Source: Idiomarina zobellii (GTDB lineage: Bacteria; Pseudomonadota; Gammaproteobacteria; Enterobacterales; Alteromonadaceae). From it: a stretch of 64,000 nucleotides of DNA. Of this stretch, positions 40,333 through 48,646 are shown in pieces. The notes under the pieces were generated by a model. It made no database searches. It was not told the DNA's origin and saw nothing but the letters and a program-made list of their open reading frames with translations. Position 1 is the stretch's first letter. Every line of letters starts with the position of its first letter. A program made the translations under genes and the position numbers. Where the stretch lies: the NCBI RefSeq assembly GCF_900100855.1, contig NZ_FNCB01000001.1:248001-312000 (forward strand). Direction: 5' to 3'.

Positions 40333-40506
40333 ATGATACGTTATTTCTTTTTAATTCCTTTGCTGCTAAGCCTGCTTTGGTTGCTTTACCTTAAGACCAA
40401 CGGCTGGACGATAAAGCAGGGATACAAAGGGTTTGTTTATATTGCGGTGATAAGTGCAGTCATCGCCGCTTTTTACACGGCGATGATGTTTATTACGGGG
40501 CGATAG
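40333..40506 (+). CDS. 57-residue membrane protein behind the hybrid kinase
   Basis: A short frame with good coding signs: AAAGG 6 bases before the ATG and a TAG stop at 40504-40506. The protein has two hydrophobic helices (YFFLIPLLLSLLWLLYL and VYIAVISAVIAAFYTAMMF) separated by a basic, Gly-containing loop (KTNGWTIKQGYKG). The start lies 9 bases after the kinase stop, so it is almost certainly cotranscribed. The codon pattern fits the neighbours. I do not recognise a family. Because of its place and two-helix form, an accessory role for the kinase is possible but unproven. It fills the gap before the convergent oadB gene, leaving 11 bases. Confidence 0.75.
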   Translation: MIRYFFLIPLLLSLLWLLYLKTNGWTIKQGYKGFVYIAVISAVIAAFYTAMMFITGR

Positions 40507-40517
40507 TGTCTTAACTG

Positions 40518-41645
40518 TTAAACAAGAGCCAGCAAGACACCTGCAGCAACTGCTGAGCCCAGGACCCCGGCAACGTTTGGCCCCATTGCATGCATCAGCA
40601 GGAAGTTCTGCTGATTAGAGTCTAACCCAACCTTATTAACCACTCGCGCTGCCATAGGAACAGCCGAAACACCTGCGGCACCAATAAGCGGGTTGATTGG
40701 ATCCTTACTAAACTTAGCCATTAATTTCGCCATAAGTACACCGCTTGCCGTACCTATAGAGAATGCCACAGCACCAAGCAGCAAAATACCCAACGTCTGG
40801 AAACTTAAGAACTGATCAGCCTGAAGTTTTGAACCTACCGCAAGGCCAAGGAAAATAGTGACAATATTAATAAGCTCGTTCTGAGTCGTTTTGGTTAAAC
40901 GTTCAACAACTCCAGACTCACGCATTAGGTTACCTAAACAAAACATGCCAACCAACGGCGTTGCCGACGGCAAAAACAGTAGCGTTAAGGTAATAGCAAT
41001 AAGCGGGAAAAACAGCTTTTCGCGACGCGCTACAGGTCGCAGCTGCTCCATTTTAACCTGACGCTCTTTTTCTGTTGTAAGCAGCTTCATAATTGGCGGC
41101 TGAATAATTGGCACCAACGCCATGTAAGAATAAGCTGCAACAGCAATTGCTCCCAGTAAATCCGGCGCTAACTTTGATGCCAAAAATATCGCTGTCGGTC
41201 CATCTGCGCCGCCAATAATGGAAATAGCAGCCGCATCTGACATTGAAAACTCAATACCTGGCACAATGTTCAAAGCAATAGCACCAAACAAAGTTGCGAA
41301 AATACCAAATTGCGCCGCGCCGCCCAGAAACAGCATTTTCGGGTTAGCCAACAACGGACCAAAGTCAGTTAATGCACCGACCCCCATAAAAATAAGTAAC
41401 GGAAACACACCCGTGTCTATTCCCACCGAGTACACGTAGTAAAGCACACCACCCGGCTCGGTAAAGCCCGCCAGGGGAATATTAGCCAGTATCGCGCCAA
41501 AACCTATAGGTAAAAGCAGTAGTGGTTCAAACTTTTTCGCAATAGCTAAGTACAACAATAACCCGCCGACCAGTATCATACTAAACTGACCCAGCGTCAT
41601 TGCGGAAATACCGGTGGTTTCCCACAAAGTCATTAACTTATCCAT
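40518..41645 (-). CDS. oadB: Sodium-pumping oxaloacetate decarboxylase, beta subunit
   Basis: Membrane subunit that decarboxylates carboxybiotin and pumps Na+ out of the cell. The 375-residue protein has about nine to ten hydrophobic helices and the family motifs [23 protein letters not shown] (split across 41.2 kb) and [15 protein letters not shown]. It starts one base after the oadA stop (TAA-C-ATG), the last gene of oadGAB. Such pumps are common in marine Alteromonadales. Confidence 0.97.
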   Translation of the reverse strand: MDKLMTLWETTGISAMTLGQFSMILVGGLLLYLAIAKKFEPLLLLPIGFGAILANIPLAGFTEPGGVLYYVYSVGIDTGVFPLLIFMGVGALTDFGPLLANPKMLFLGGAAQFGIFATLFGAIALNIVPGIEFSMSDAAAISIIGGADGPTAIFLASKLAPDLLGAIAVAAYSYMALVPIIQPPIMKLLTTEKERQVKMEQLRPVARREKLFFPLIAITLTLLFLPSATPLVGMFCLGNLMRESGVVERLTKTTQNELINIVTIFLGLAVGSKLQADQFLSFQTLGILLLGAVAFSIGTASGVLMAKLMAKFSKDPINPLIGAAGVSAVPMAARVVNKVGLDSNQQNFLLMHAMGPNVAGVLGSAVAAGVLLALV

Positions 41646-41646
41646 G

Positions 41647-43446
41647 TTAGCCCACCGTTACTAAGCTATCGCCAACCGTTACCGCATCGCCTTCTTTTAC
41701 ATGAATAGCATTGACGGTACCGTCACTTTCCGCCTTGATATCGGTTTCCATTTTCATGGCTTCCATAACCAAAACAACATCCCCGGCTTTAACCTGGCTT
41801 CCTTCTTTTGCAACGACTTTGAAAATATTCCCTGCTAATGGCGCTTTTATCGTTGTCCCTTCACCATTACTGGCGGGTTTAGATGCCTGCTGATCGTTAC
41901 TTGAGCTTTGTGCTTGGACTGAATCAATTTGACCAGAAGGCCCCACTTTCACACTGAACTTTTGACCGTCAACTTCCACATCATAAAGCTCAACACCACC
42001 GCTGGACGGTGCCGCAACAGACTCTTCTCCAGATGTCTTACTTGAACTCTCACCGGGCTCCTCAGGAGCTGGTTCAAAGGCATCCGGGTTATCACGATTT
42101 TTCAGGAATTTCAGACCGATTTGCGGGAACAGCGCATAGGTCAATACATCATCTTCAATGTTGTCGGCCAAACGAATGTCCTGCTCCTTGGCTGTCTTCT
42201 TAAGCTCATCGGTAAGAGCATCCATTTCATCGTCGATTAAGTCAGCCGGACGACAGGTAATTGGCTCTGCGCCATCGAGTACACGCTTTTGCAGCTCTTT
42301 ATTCACTTCTGCAGCAGTCGACCCGTACTCACCTTTAAGAACAGCAGCGGTTTCTTTAGAAATGTTGGCATATCGTTCTCCACTCAATACATTAAGTACC
42401 GCCTGTGTCCCGACAATTTGCGAAGTCGGTGTTACCAGTGGAATAAAGCCGAGATCTTCCCGAACCTTTGGAATTTCTTCCAGCACTTCATCAAACTTAT
42501 CGATAGCGCCCTGCTCTTTTAGCTGGCTTTCCATGTTCGTCAGCATACCGCCAGGCACCTGAGCTAACAGAATTCTGGCATCCACGCCTTTCAGCGAGCC
42601 CTCGAACTGAGCATACTTCTTACGAACGTCGCGGAAGTATGAAGCAATTTCCGCTAAATCAGGTAAAGACAACCCAGTATCTCTGTCAGTACCTTCCGTC
42701 ATTGCAACCAGTGTTTCTGTTGGCGAATGACCGTAAGTCATACTCATCGAAGAAATCGCTGTATCGAGCATATCAATGCCCGCATCAATTGCTTTTTGGT
42801 AGGTTGCGACACTTAGGCCTGTGGTTGCGTGGCACTGCATAGAAATAGGTAAGTCGGTCTTTTCTTTAAGTGCACTGACTAATTCATAAGCGTCATTCGG
42901 ACGCAACAGGCCAGCCATGTCTTTAATAAATAATGAGTCACAACCCAAGCCTTCAAGTTCTTGCGCCATCTCGACCCATTTATCCAATGTATGTACCGGA
43001 CTTACGGTGTATGACAAGGTTCCCTGAGCGTGCCCTTCAACATCTTTAGCCGCCTTTATTGCAGTTTTTAAGTTGCGAACGTCGTTCATAGCATCAAAAA
43101 TACGGAATACATCCACACCATTTTCTTTTGCTCGTTCAACAAAACGGCGAACAACGTCATCGGCGTAATGACGGTAGCCCAACAAATTCTGTCCTCGCAA
43201 CAGCATTTGCTGACGGGTATTTGGCATTGCCTTGCTTAACTCTCGAATGCGCTCCCATGGGTCTTCGCCCAGATAACGAATACAAGAATCAAAAGTGGCG
43301 CCACCCCAGGACTCCATGGACCAATAGCCGACTTTGTCCAGCTTTTCGGCAATAGGTAACATATCGTCTAAGCGCATTCTGGTCGCTAGTAAAGACTGAT
43401 GAGCATCTCTTAAAACAAGCTCAGTTAACAACAAAGGCTTACTCAT
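41647..43446 (-). CDS. oadA: Sodium-pumping oxaloacetate decarboxylase, alpha subunit
   Basis: Carboxyltransferase that moves CO2 from oxaloacetate to biotin. The 599-residue protein has the TIM-barrel carboxylase domain ([14 protein letters not shown] near the N-terminus, [11 protein letters not shown]), a conserved middle domain, a low-complexity Pro/Glu/Ser linker at about 455-520, and the C-terminal biotinyl domain with the biotinylated Lys in [11 protein letters not shown]. It overlaps oadG by 4 bases (ATGA) and is 1 base from oadB. It resembles pyruvate carboxylase subunit B, but the flanking beta and gamma genes settle the role. Confidence 0.97.
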   Translation of the reverse strand: MSKPLLLTELVLRDAHQSLLATRMRLDDMLPIAEKLDKVGYWSMESWGGATFDSCIRYLGEDPWERIRELSKAMPNTRQQMLLRGQNLLGYRHYADDVVRRFVERAKENGVDVFRIFDAMNDVRNLKTAIKAAKDVEGHAQGTLSYTVSPVHTLDKWVEMAQELEGLGCDSLFIKDMAGLLRPNDAYELVSALKEKTDLPISMQCHATTGLSVATYQKAIDAGIDMLDTAISSMSMTYGHSPTETLVAMTEGTDRDTGLSLPDLAEIASYFRDVRKKYAQFEGSLKGVDARILLAQVPGGMLTNMESQLKEQGAIDKFDEVLEEIPKVREDLGFIPLVTPTSQIVGTQAVLNVLSGERYANISKETAAVLKGEYGSTAAEVNKELQKRVLDGAEPITCRPADLIDDEMDALTDELKKTAKEQDIRLADNIEDDVLTYALFPQIGLKFLKNRDNPDAFEPAPEEPGESSSKTSGEESVAAPSSGGVELYDVEVDGQKFSVKVGPSGQIDSVQAQSSSNDQQASKPASNGEGTTIKAPLAGNIFKVVAKEGSQVKAGDVVLVMEAMKMETDIKAESDGTVNAIHVKEGDAVTVGDSLVTVG

Positions 43447-43706
43447 TTAGACATCTCCTTATTTTCTGCGGCCGAATGGCTCTGACGGTACTGGTGCACA
43501 GCAGCAGTTATTGCTGCAATCACTTTTGGGGACGTCCCGGCGGGAGCGTCAGAACGGGTTTGACTGAGTGCCTCTGGTGCTGGAGTCGGTGTCGGTATTA
43601 ACCGTTTCATAACGGCCATACACACAACCAATATGCACAAAAAGACAATGACAGCGCCCATACCAACGAGCATAAGCTGTGCTGCCTGGGTAAGTAACTC
43701 TTGCAA
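43443..43706 (-). CDS. oadG: Sodium-pumping oxaloacetate decarboxylase, gamma subunit
   Basis: Small membrane subunit that joins alpha to beta and aids assembly. The 87-residue protein has one membrane helix ([20 protein letters not shown]), a Pro-rich linker and a helical C-terminus ([15 protein letters not shown]). The start is TTG, with GAGG 6 bases before it; a later in-frame ATG would cut into the membrane helix, so I keep the TTG. First gene of oadGAB. Confidence 0.93.
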   Translation of the reverse strand: MQELLTQAAQLMLVGMGAVIVFLCILVVCMAVMKRLIPTPTPAPEALSQTRSDAPAGTSPKVIAAITAAVHQYRQSHSAAENKEMSK

Positions 43707-43723
43707 AAAACACCTCGGAACGA

Positions 43724-43782
43724 CTGCAAATTGTTATAAATTTATTAAATACTATGGTAGCAAGTAGCGCAAGAATTTGCAG
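43724..43782. promoter_or_regulatory. Spaced 9-bp inverted repeat upstream of oadG
   Basis: CTGCAAATT (43724-43732) and AATTTGCAG (43774-43782) are perfect inverted arms 41 bases apart, in the 160-base spacer between oadG and the tRNA genes. They frame an A/T-rich stretch where the oad promoter should lie. A pair of operator half-sites is possible; I do not recognise the protein. Confidence 0.35.
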
Positions 43783-43866
43783 CGTCAAATAGTCGGTATT
43801 CAACAGCTAAATAAGGGAAATATGAGAATAAATAGCAAAAATAAAATGTATGGAAAAGCAAAGAAA

Positions 43867-43943
43867 TGGCGCGCCCGAGAGGAGTCGAACCTCTAACCGC
43901 CTGGTTCGTAGCCAGGTACTCTATCCAGTTGAGCTACGGGCGC
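43867..43943 (-). tRNA. tRNA-Arg (anticodon ACG), copy 1
   Basis: 77 bases with encoded CCA. Acceptor GCGCCCG pairs with CGGGCGC, discriminator G. Anticodon stem CCTGG/CCAGG with loop CTACGAA, so anticodon ACG (A34 normally read as inosine, codons CGU/CGC/CGA). T arm AGAGG/CCTCT with GTTCGAC. Identical to the copy at 43971; third gene of a Ser-Arg-Arg tRNA transcript downstream of csrA. Confidence 0.98.
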
Positions 43944-43970
43944 ATTGCCTGAAGTGTTTTGAAGTGAAAA

Positions 43971-44047
43971 TGGCGCGCCCGAGAGGAGTCGAACCTCTAA
44001 CCGCCTGGTTCGTAGCCAGGTACTCTATCCAGTTGAGCTACGGGCGC
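43971..44047 (-). tRNA. tRNA-Arg (anticodon ACG), copy 2
   Basis: 77 bases, identical to copy 1, with CCA encoded and anticodon ACG in loop CTACGAA. The 27-base spacer before copy 1 begins after this gene's CCA. AAGTGAAAA (43962-43970) and TTTTCACTT (44052-44060) are inverted 9-mers just outside this tRNA and may form an extended stem during processing. Confidence 0.98.
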
Positions 44048-44062
44048 AAATTTTTCACTTAA

Positions 44063-44159
<97 letters not shown>

Positions 44160-44176
44160 AAATCGTTGTGGCGTGA

Positions 44177-44204
44177 ATTCTAGCGATGTTGGCAATAATG
44201 TCAA
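44177..44204 (-). promoter_or_regulatory. Promoter of the tRNA-Ser-Arg-Arg transcript
   Basis: Perfect -35 TTGACA (44199-44204), 16-base spacer and TAGAAT (44177-44182) on the minus strand. The predicted start is about 10 bases before the tRNA-Ser 5' end. It lies downstream of the csrA terminator, so the tRNAs have their own promoter. Confidence 0.8.
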
Positions 44205-44285
44205 TTGGTTTTTTAAAAACAATGGTTCAAGTGTGGGATAATTAACCATCTCGTTGGATTTTTCCGCAAATTATGCGTTGCGCAT

Positions 44286-44311
44286 AAAAAACCGGCGAAT
44301 GCCGGTTTTTT
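44286..44311. terminator. Terminator of csrA
   Basis: ACCGGC (44291-44296), loop GAAT, GCCGGT (44301-44306), flanked by A and T runs that extend the stem; on the minus strand the stem is followed by six T. It starts 4 bases after the csrA stop. Confidence 0.88.
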
Positions 44312-44315
44312 CTAA

Positions 44316-44507
44316 CTATTCTTTTTCGTCATGTTCATCGTCTTTTTCAGACTGAATGCGCATGTAAATTTCTTCTCGATGGACGGAAACATCCTTCGGG
44401 GCATTTACACCAATACGTACCTGGTTCCCTTTTACGCCAAGGACAGTGACCGAAACATCATCACCTATCATCAGTGTTTCACCTACACGGCGAGTCAAAA
44501 TTAGCAT
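44316..44507 (-). CDS. csrA: Carbon storage regulator CsrA
   Basis: Small dimeric RNA-binding protein that represses or activates mRNAs by binding GGA loops near ribosome binding sites. The ATG at 44507 gives 63 residues with the canonical [18 protein letters not shown] start and an AAGGAG site 6 bases upstream; the RNA-contacting residues (RR near 6-7, and [10 protein letters not shown]) are intact. The C-terminus is an acidic/basic tail. It follows alaS, as in E. coli, but is divided from it by 121 bases, so it may have its own promoter. Confidence 0.99.
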   Translation of the reverse strand: MLILTRRVGETLMIGDDVSVTVLGVKGNQVRIGVNAPKDVSVHREEIYMRIQSEKDDEHDEKE

Positions 44508-44628
44508 AAATTGCTCCTTCAATACTGTCCCGATGTTACCGCAACGATCGAACATTTCCCTAAATGTGATGTAAGCAGTCTACCAATAATGGCAATGATT
44601 ACACTATAACGAAACTCATAACCCTAAG

Positions 44629-47229
44629 TTACGATAGCTGCTGCTCTAACCAAGTTGTTGCCGTAGCCAAGGCTTCATTTAAATGTTCAGGCAGTGAACC
44701 CCCGGCTTGCGCCATATCAGGACGACCACCACCCTTGCCGCCGACTACATTAGCGGCCTGGTTGACTAAATCTCCTGCTTTGACTTTAGCGGTTAAATCG
44801 CCAGTAACGCCAGCGATTAAACTCACTTTGGAGCCATTGGCAGTTCCAAGTAATACGACACCAGAGCCAATTTGGTTCTTCAGATCATCAACTAATTCTC
44901 GCAGTGATTTAGGATCAGCTTGATCTAACTCAGCAATAATAGCTTTAACGCCTGCAATTTCAGCCGCTTGTGAAACCAAACCGCCCCCCGCTTGAGACGC
45001 CAGTTTTTTCTGAAGCTGCTCATTTTGACGCTCTAGCTCACGCTGCTTCTGCAACACCTGCTGAATCTTCTCAATTAAATTATCAGGTTTCGCTTTAATT
45101 TCGGCCGCAACCTGATTAAGCATAGCTTGCTGGCCTTGTGTATAGCGAATAGCCGCTTCACCGGTAACCACTTCAATACGGCGCACGCCCGAGGCAATAC
45201 CACCTTCAGAAGTAATACGGAATAAACCAATGTCACCGGTTGAACGAACGTGAGTACCACCGCATAACTCCATCGAAAAGTCACCCATGCGTACCACACG
45301 GACCTGCTCGTCATACTTTTCACCAAATAACGCCATTGCACCAGCAGCTTTTGCTTCTTCAATGTCCATTAACTGTGTTTCTAGCGACAAGTTCGCTCGA
45401 ATTTGCGCATTCACTTCACGCTCAATTTGAGCGATTTGTTCAGCGGAAACAGGTTCAAAGTGTGAAAAGTCAAAACGCATTTTGTCCGCTTCTACCAGCG
45501 AGCCTTTCTGAGTAACGTGCTCACCTAACAGATTACGTAATGCAGCGTGCACCAAGTGTGTCGCAGAGTGATTCCGTTTAATATTTTCCCGGCGTTCAGC
45601 ATCAATCTCAGCTTTCACTGAATCACCTAGCTGAATAGTCGCCGACGCCTTACCGTGATGCCCAATCGCTTTACCAATATATTGAGTATCGGTGACCTCA
45701 AAGACGCCGCTATTCGCTACTAATTTACCGGTATCACCAGTCTGACCGCCGCTTTCTGCGTAAAAAGGAGTTTCGGACAAGACAATAATGCCGCTTTCAC
45801 CCGCTTCTAAACGTTCAACCGCTTTACCTTCCTTGAAAAGCTCTACGACTTTAGCGTCACCATTGACCTGCTCGTAACCAGTAAATGCCGTTTTCTGCTC
45901 TGACTTAATTTGTTCGTTATAGTCCATACCGAACTGAGAGGCTTGCTGAGCTCGCTTGCGCTGTTCAGCCATTGCCTTTTCAAAGCCGGGTTCATCAACC
46001 GTTAGCTCTTGTTCGCGAGCTATGTCAGCGGTTAAATCAACCGGGAAACCGTATGTGTCATAAAGCTTAAAGACGACATCACCAGGAATAACAGTGCCAT
46101 CAAGCTGCTTGATCTCATCGGAGAGAATTGCCAAGCCTCGTTCAAGCGTACGCGCAAACTGCTGCTCTTCACGCTCTAACGCATCTTTTATAATCGACTG
46201 TTTTTCTACCAGTTCCGGATACGCTTCGCCCATCTGGTTAACAAGTTCATCAACCAGCTGGAAGAAAAATGTTTCTTTAGCACCCAGTAAGTGACCATGT
46301 CGAACCGCACGGCGGATAATACGGCGCAACACATAACCGCGCCCTTCATTCGATGGCATTACGCCATCAGCAATTAAGAAAGAGCATGAACGGATATGGT
46401 CAGCAATAACACGCAATGACTTATTGTTAAGGTCGTCAGTACCAATGATTTTAGCCGCTGACTGAATCAGTGCCTGGAATAAGTCAATCTCGTAGTTACT
46501 GTGGACATTCTGCATGATGGCCGAAATACGCTCTAACCCCATGCCTGTATCTATTGAAGGGTTTGGCAATTGTTCCAGCGTACCGTCAGCCTGACGGTTG
46601 TACTGCATGAAAACCAAATTCCAAATTTCAATATAACGGTCACCGTCTTCTTCCGGTGTGCCCGGAGGACCGCCCCATACTTCAGGGCCATGGTCGTAGA
46701 AGACTTCTGAGCATGGCCCACACGGCCCTGTATCACCCATCGACCAGAAGTTATCTTTTTCGCCAATACGTGAAATACGATCTTCCGGTACACCAATATC
46801 TTTTGCCCAGATATCGTAAGCTTCGTCGTCTTCTGTAAAGACAGTCACCCACAGCTTTTCAGCCGGTAATTTCAATTCGTTGGTAAGAAAGTCCCAAGCA
46901 TATTCAATAGCTTGCTTTTTAAAGTAGTCACCAAAGCTGAAGTTACCCATCATTTCAAAAAATGTATGGTGTCTAGCCGTATACCCCACGTTTTCCAGGT
47001 CATTATGTTTGCCGCCAGCGCGCAGGCAACGCTGAGCAGAAGTTGCCTTGTCGTAACGACGCTTATCGCTCCCCAAAAAAACATCTTTAAACGGCACCAT
47101 ACCGGCATTAGTAAATAATAACGTTGGATCATTACCCGGTATCATTGATGCCGAAGGCACTCTTTCGTGTCCTCGTTTCGCAAAATAACTGAGAAATGTT
47201 TCACGAATTTGGGCACTGTTCATGCTCAT
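44629..47229 (-). CDS. alaS: Alanyl-tRNA synthetase
   Basis: Charges tRNA-Ala. The 866-residue protein has the class II catalytic core ([24 protein letters not shown]), the tRNA-recognition domain, the editing domain with zinc ligands [11 protein letters not shown] and CGGTHV, and a C-terminal DHHA1 domain with [14 protein letters not shown]. The first ATG at 47229 has AGGA 6 bases upstream and is preferred to the second at 47223. The 5' leader carries three copies of GACAAACTA, one of which covers the ribosome binding site and start. Confidence 0.99.
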   Translation of the reverse strand: MSMNSAQIRETFLSYFAKRGHERVPSASMIPGNDPTLLFTNAGMVPFKDVFLGSDKRRYDKATSAQRCLRAGGKHNDLENVGYTARHHTFFEMMGNFSFGDYFKKQAIEYAWDFLTNELKLPAEKLWVTVFTEDDEAYDIWAKDIGVPEDRISRIGEKDNFWSMGDTGPCGPCSEVFYDHGPEVWGGPPGTPEEDGDRYIEIWNLVFMQYNRQADGTLEQLPNPSIDTGMGLERISAIMQNVHSNYEIDLFQALIQSAAKIIGTDDLNNKSLRVIADHIRSCSFLIADGVMPSNEGRGYVLRRIIRRAVRHGHLLGAKETFFFQLVDELVNQMGEAYPELVEKQSIIKDALEREEQQFARTLERGLAILSDEIKQLDGTVIPGDVVFKLYDTYGFPVDLTADIAREQELTVDEPGFEKAMAEQRKRAQQASQFGMDYNEQIKSEQKTAFTGYEQVNGDAKVVELFKEGKAVERLEAGESGIIVLSETPFYAESGGQTGDTGKLVANSGVFEVTDTQYIGKAIGHHGKASATIQLGDSVKAEIDAERRENIKRNHSATHLVHAALRNLLGEHVTQKGSLVEADKMRFDFSHFEPVSAEQIAQIEREVNAQIRANLSLETQLMDIEEAKAAGAMALFGEKYDEQVRVVRMGDFSMELCGGTHVRSTGDIGLFRITSEGGIASGVRRIEVVTGEAAIRYTQGQQAMLNQVAAEIKAKPDNLIEKIQQVLQKQRELERQNEQLQKKLASQAGGGLVSQAAEIAGVKAIIAELDQADPKSLRELVDDLKNQIGSGVVLLGTANGSKVSLIAGVTGDLTAKVKAGDLVNQAANVVGGKGGGRPDMAQAGGSLPEHLNEALATATTWLEQQLS

Positions 47230-47264
47230 AGTTTGTCCTACTTTTAGTTTGTCTAGTTTGTCCT
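47229..47264 (-). repeat. Triple GACAAACTA repeat over the alaS ribosome binding site
   Basis: Read on the minus strand: AGGACAAACTA (47254-47264), GACAAACTA (47245-47253), a 5-base gap, and AGGACAAACTA (47229-47239), whose last base is the A of the ATG. The first and third copies match over 11 bases, including the AGGA ribosome-binding core. Confidence 0.85.
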
Positions 47265-47336
47265 GCTTGCTTTGCCAAAAGCCTATGGGTGTAATTGCTT
47301 ATATACTGTTAGATTATCACGAAGTCGTTGCTCAGC

Positions 47337-47807
47337 CTAGCTTTCTGGTCGATTGACGCAAGCGAATATTTGCTCCGAATTAAAACCTCGTTGCTGCAGA
47401 AAGCGAACTTGTTTCAGCCATTGTTTCTGGTCAGCGGGTGGTTCTTCCCCAAAACGCCGCTCCTTTAATTCCGCACATAAGCTAAACCAGTCCACTTCCA
47501 TTTCTTCCAACAGCCGCTCGACAAGCTCTACCGATAATCCTTTTTGCTGAGTTGCCTGAGCTAAAATTTTCAGCCGACCTTGTTTTTGCGATACCTTTTC
47601 ACGTATGAAAATTTCGGCAAACCGCTCGTCGCTTTGCCAGCCTTTTTCTTTAAAGTCTTTCAACACTGCGTCAACCATGTCGTTGGGCCAACGCTTTTGA
47701 ATCAATTTTCGGCGCAACTCCTGATAGCTTTGCTCACGACGCCCTAACAGGCGAAACACCGAGTCTCTCAATGCGCTTTCATCATATTCTTCTGAACTTT
47801 CACCCAT
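47337..47807 (-). CDS. recX: Regulatory protein RecX
   Basis: Inhibitor of RecA filament growth. The 156-residue protein has the three-helix RecX repeats (SVFRLLGRREQSYQELRRKL, then FKEKGWQSDERFAEIFIREK and the third copy near RFLQQRGFNSEQIF). It sits between alaS (107 bases downstream) and a divergent exported-protein gene. In many gammaproteobacteria recA is directly upstream of recX; here it is not, so recA must be elsewhere. I see no LexA box in the 53-base upstream spacer. Confidence 0.95.
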   Translation of the reverse strand: MGESSEEYDESALRDSVFRLLGRREQSYQELRRKLIQKRWPNDMVDAVLKDFKEKGWQSDERFAEIFIREKVSQKQGRLKILAQATQQKGLSVELVERLLEEMEVDWFSLCAELKERRFGEEPPADQKQWLKQVRFLQQRGFNSEQIFACVNRPES

Positions 47808-47860
47808 GACCTATACTCCATAGCTAAGAGTTATGGGAATTCTATACAGGGACACTAATC

Positions 47861-48580
47861 ATGACCAAGAGTTACTTAAAATCAAGCATTCTTTCGGTTT
47901 GTCTGTTAGTTCTTACAGCAGGCTTCCACCAAGTCTCACAAGCAACAGAGCAGCGCATTACGGCGACAGGCAACGGCAGCGTCAGTGCCGTGCCGGATTT
48001 AATGCGAATTACCTTCTGGATAGAAGAGCGCGGCAATAAACTCAGTTCGCAAAAAACCGTGGTCGACAATACGACTGAACGCTTACTAAACGACTTACTT
48101 AAAGAAGACGTTGCAGAAAAAGACATTCAGTCTTACCAGTTGCAAATTTACCCGCAGTACGAACAAGACTCCGACGGTAAAACCAAGCAGAGCGGCTTTA
48201 TTGTCAGACGAGAGATAAAAGTGACTCTACGCAACCCTGAAAATTATGACAATGTGATTGATTTAGCTTTATCTAGAGGTGTGACCCGGGTTGGACAAAT
48301 TCAGTTCGAAATTGGTGACCAACAGGCGCTTTATCAACAAGCATTAATTAATGCCTACAAACAAGCCCGGCAAAAAGCCGAACAGTTGGCGAGTACAGCC
48401 GGCCTTGATCTCACCGGTACCTTAAGTATTACTGAGCGCTCAATCTCGCGCCCATTTATGATGCAAATGGCAGAAGCCAGTGTACGTTCTGACAAGGTGT
48501 CGCTGCCGGGTCAACAAACCATCGAAGCCTCCGTTGAAGCTGTATTTAGTGTCGAAAACATACAAAACAAAGGCAATTAA
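47861..48580 (+). CDS. Exported SIMPL-domain protein
   Basis: The 239-residue protein has a signal peptide (YLKSSILSVCLLVLTAGF) and the SIMPL (DUF541) domain: RITATGNGSVSAVPDLMRI at the start, QSYQLQIYPQYE and the alanine-rich ARQKAEQLASTAGL helix. Bacterial members such as YggE are periplasmic or outer-membrane proteins linked to oxidative stress; function here is unproven. The ATG has AGGGA 8 bases upstream. Divergent from recX. Confidence 0.92.
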   Translation: MTKSYLKSSILSVCLLVLTAGFHQVSQATEQRITATGNGSVSAVPDLMRITFWIEERGNKLSSQKTVVDNTTERLLNDLLKEDVAEKDIQSYQLQIYPQYEQDSDGKTKQSGFIVRREIKVTLRNPENYDNVIDLALSRGVTRVGQIQFEIGDQQALYQQALINAYKQARQKAEQLASTAGLDLTGTLSITERSISRPFMMQMAEASVRSDKVSLPGQQTIEASVEAVFSVENIQNKGN

Positions 48581-48646
48581 TTGATTGCGTCGGGACGCGA
48601 GTCAGGTAGAATAATTAGCAACATTTTATTAACAGAAAAGTAGCAA

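Noticed and set aside
41647-43446. Pyruvate carboxylase subunit B
   Set aside because: The sequence would fit, but the adjoining beta and gamma pump subunits with overlapping starts show that it is OadA.
43867-44047. tRNA-Arg repeat as an attachment-site duplication
   Set aside because: Both copies are full, identical tRNA genes in a transcribed cluster, with no integrase nearby; ordinary gene duplication explains them.
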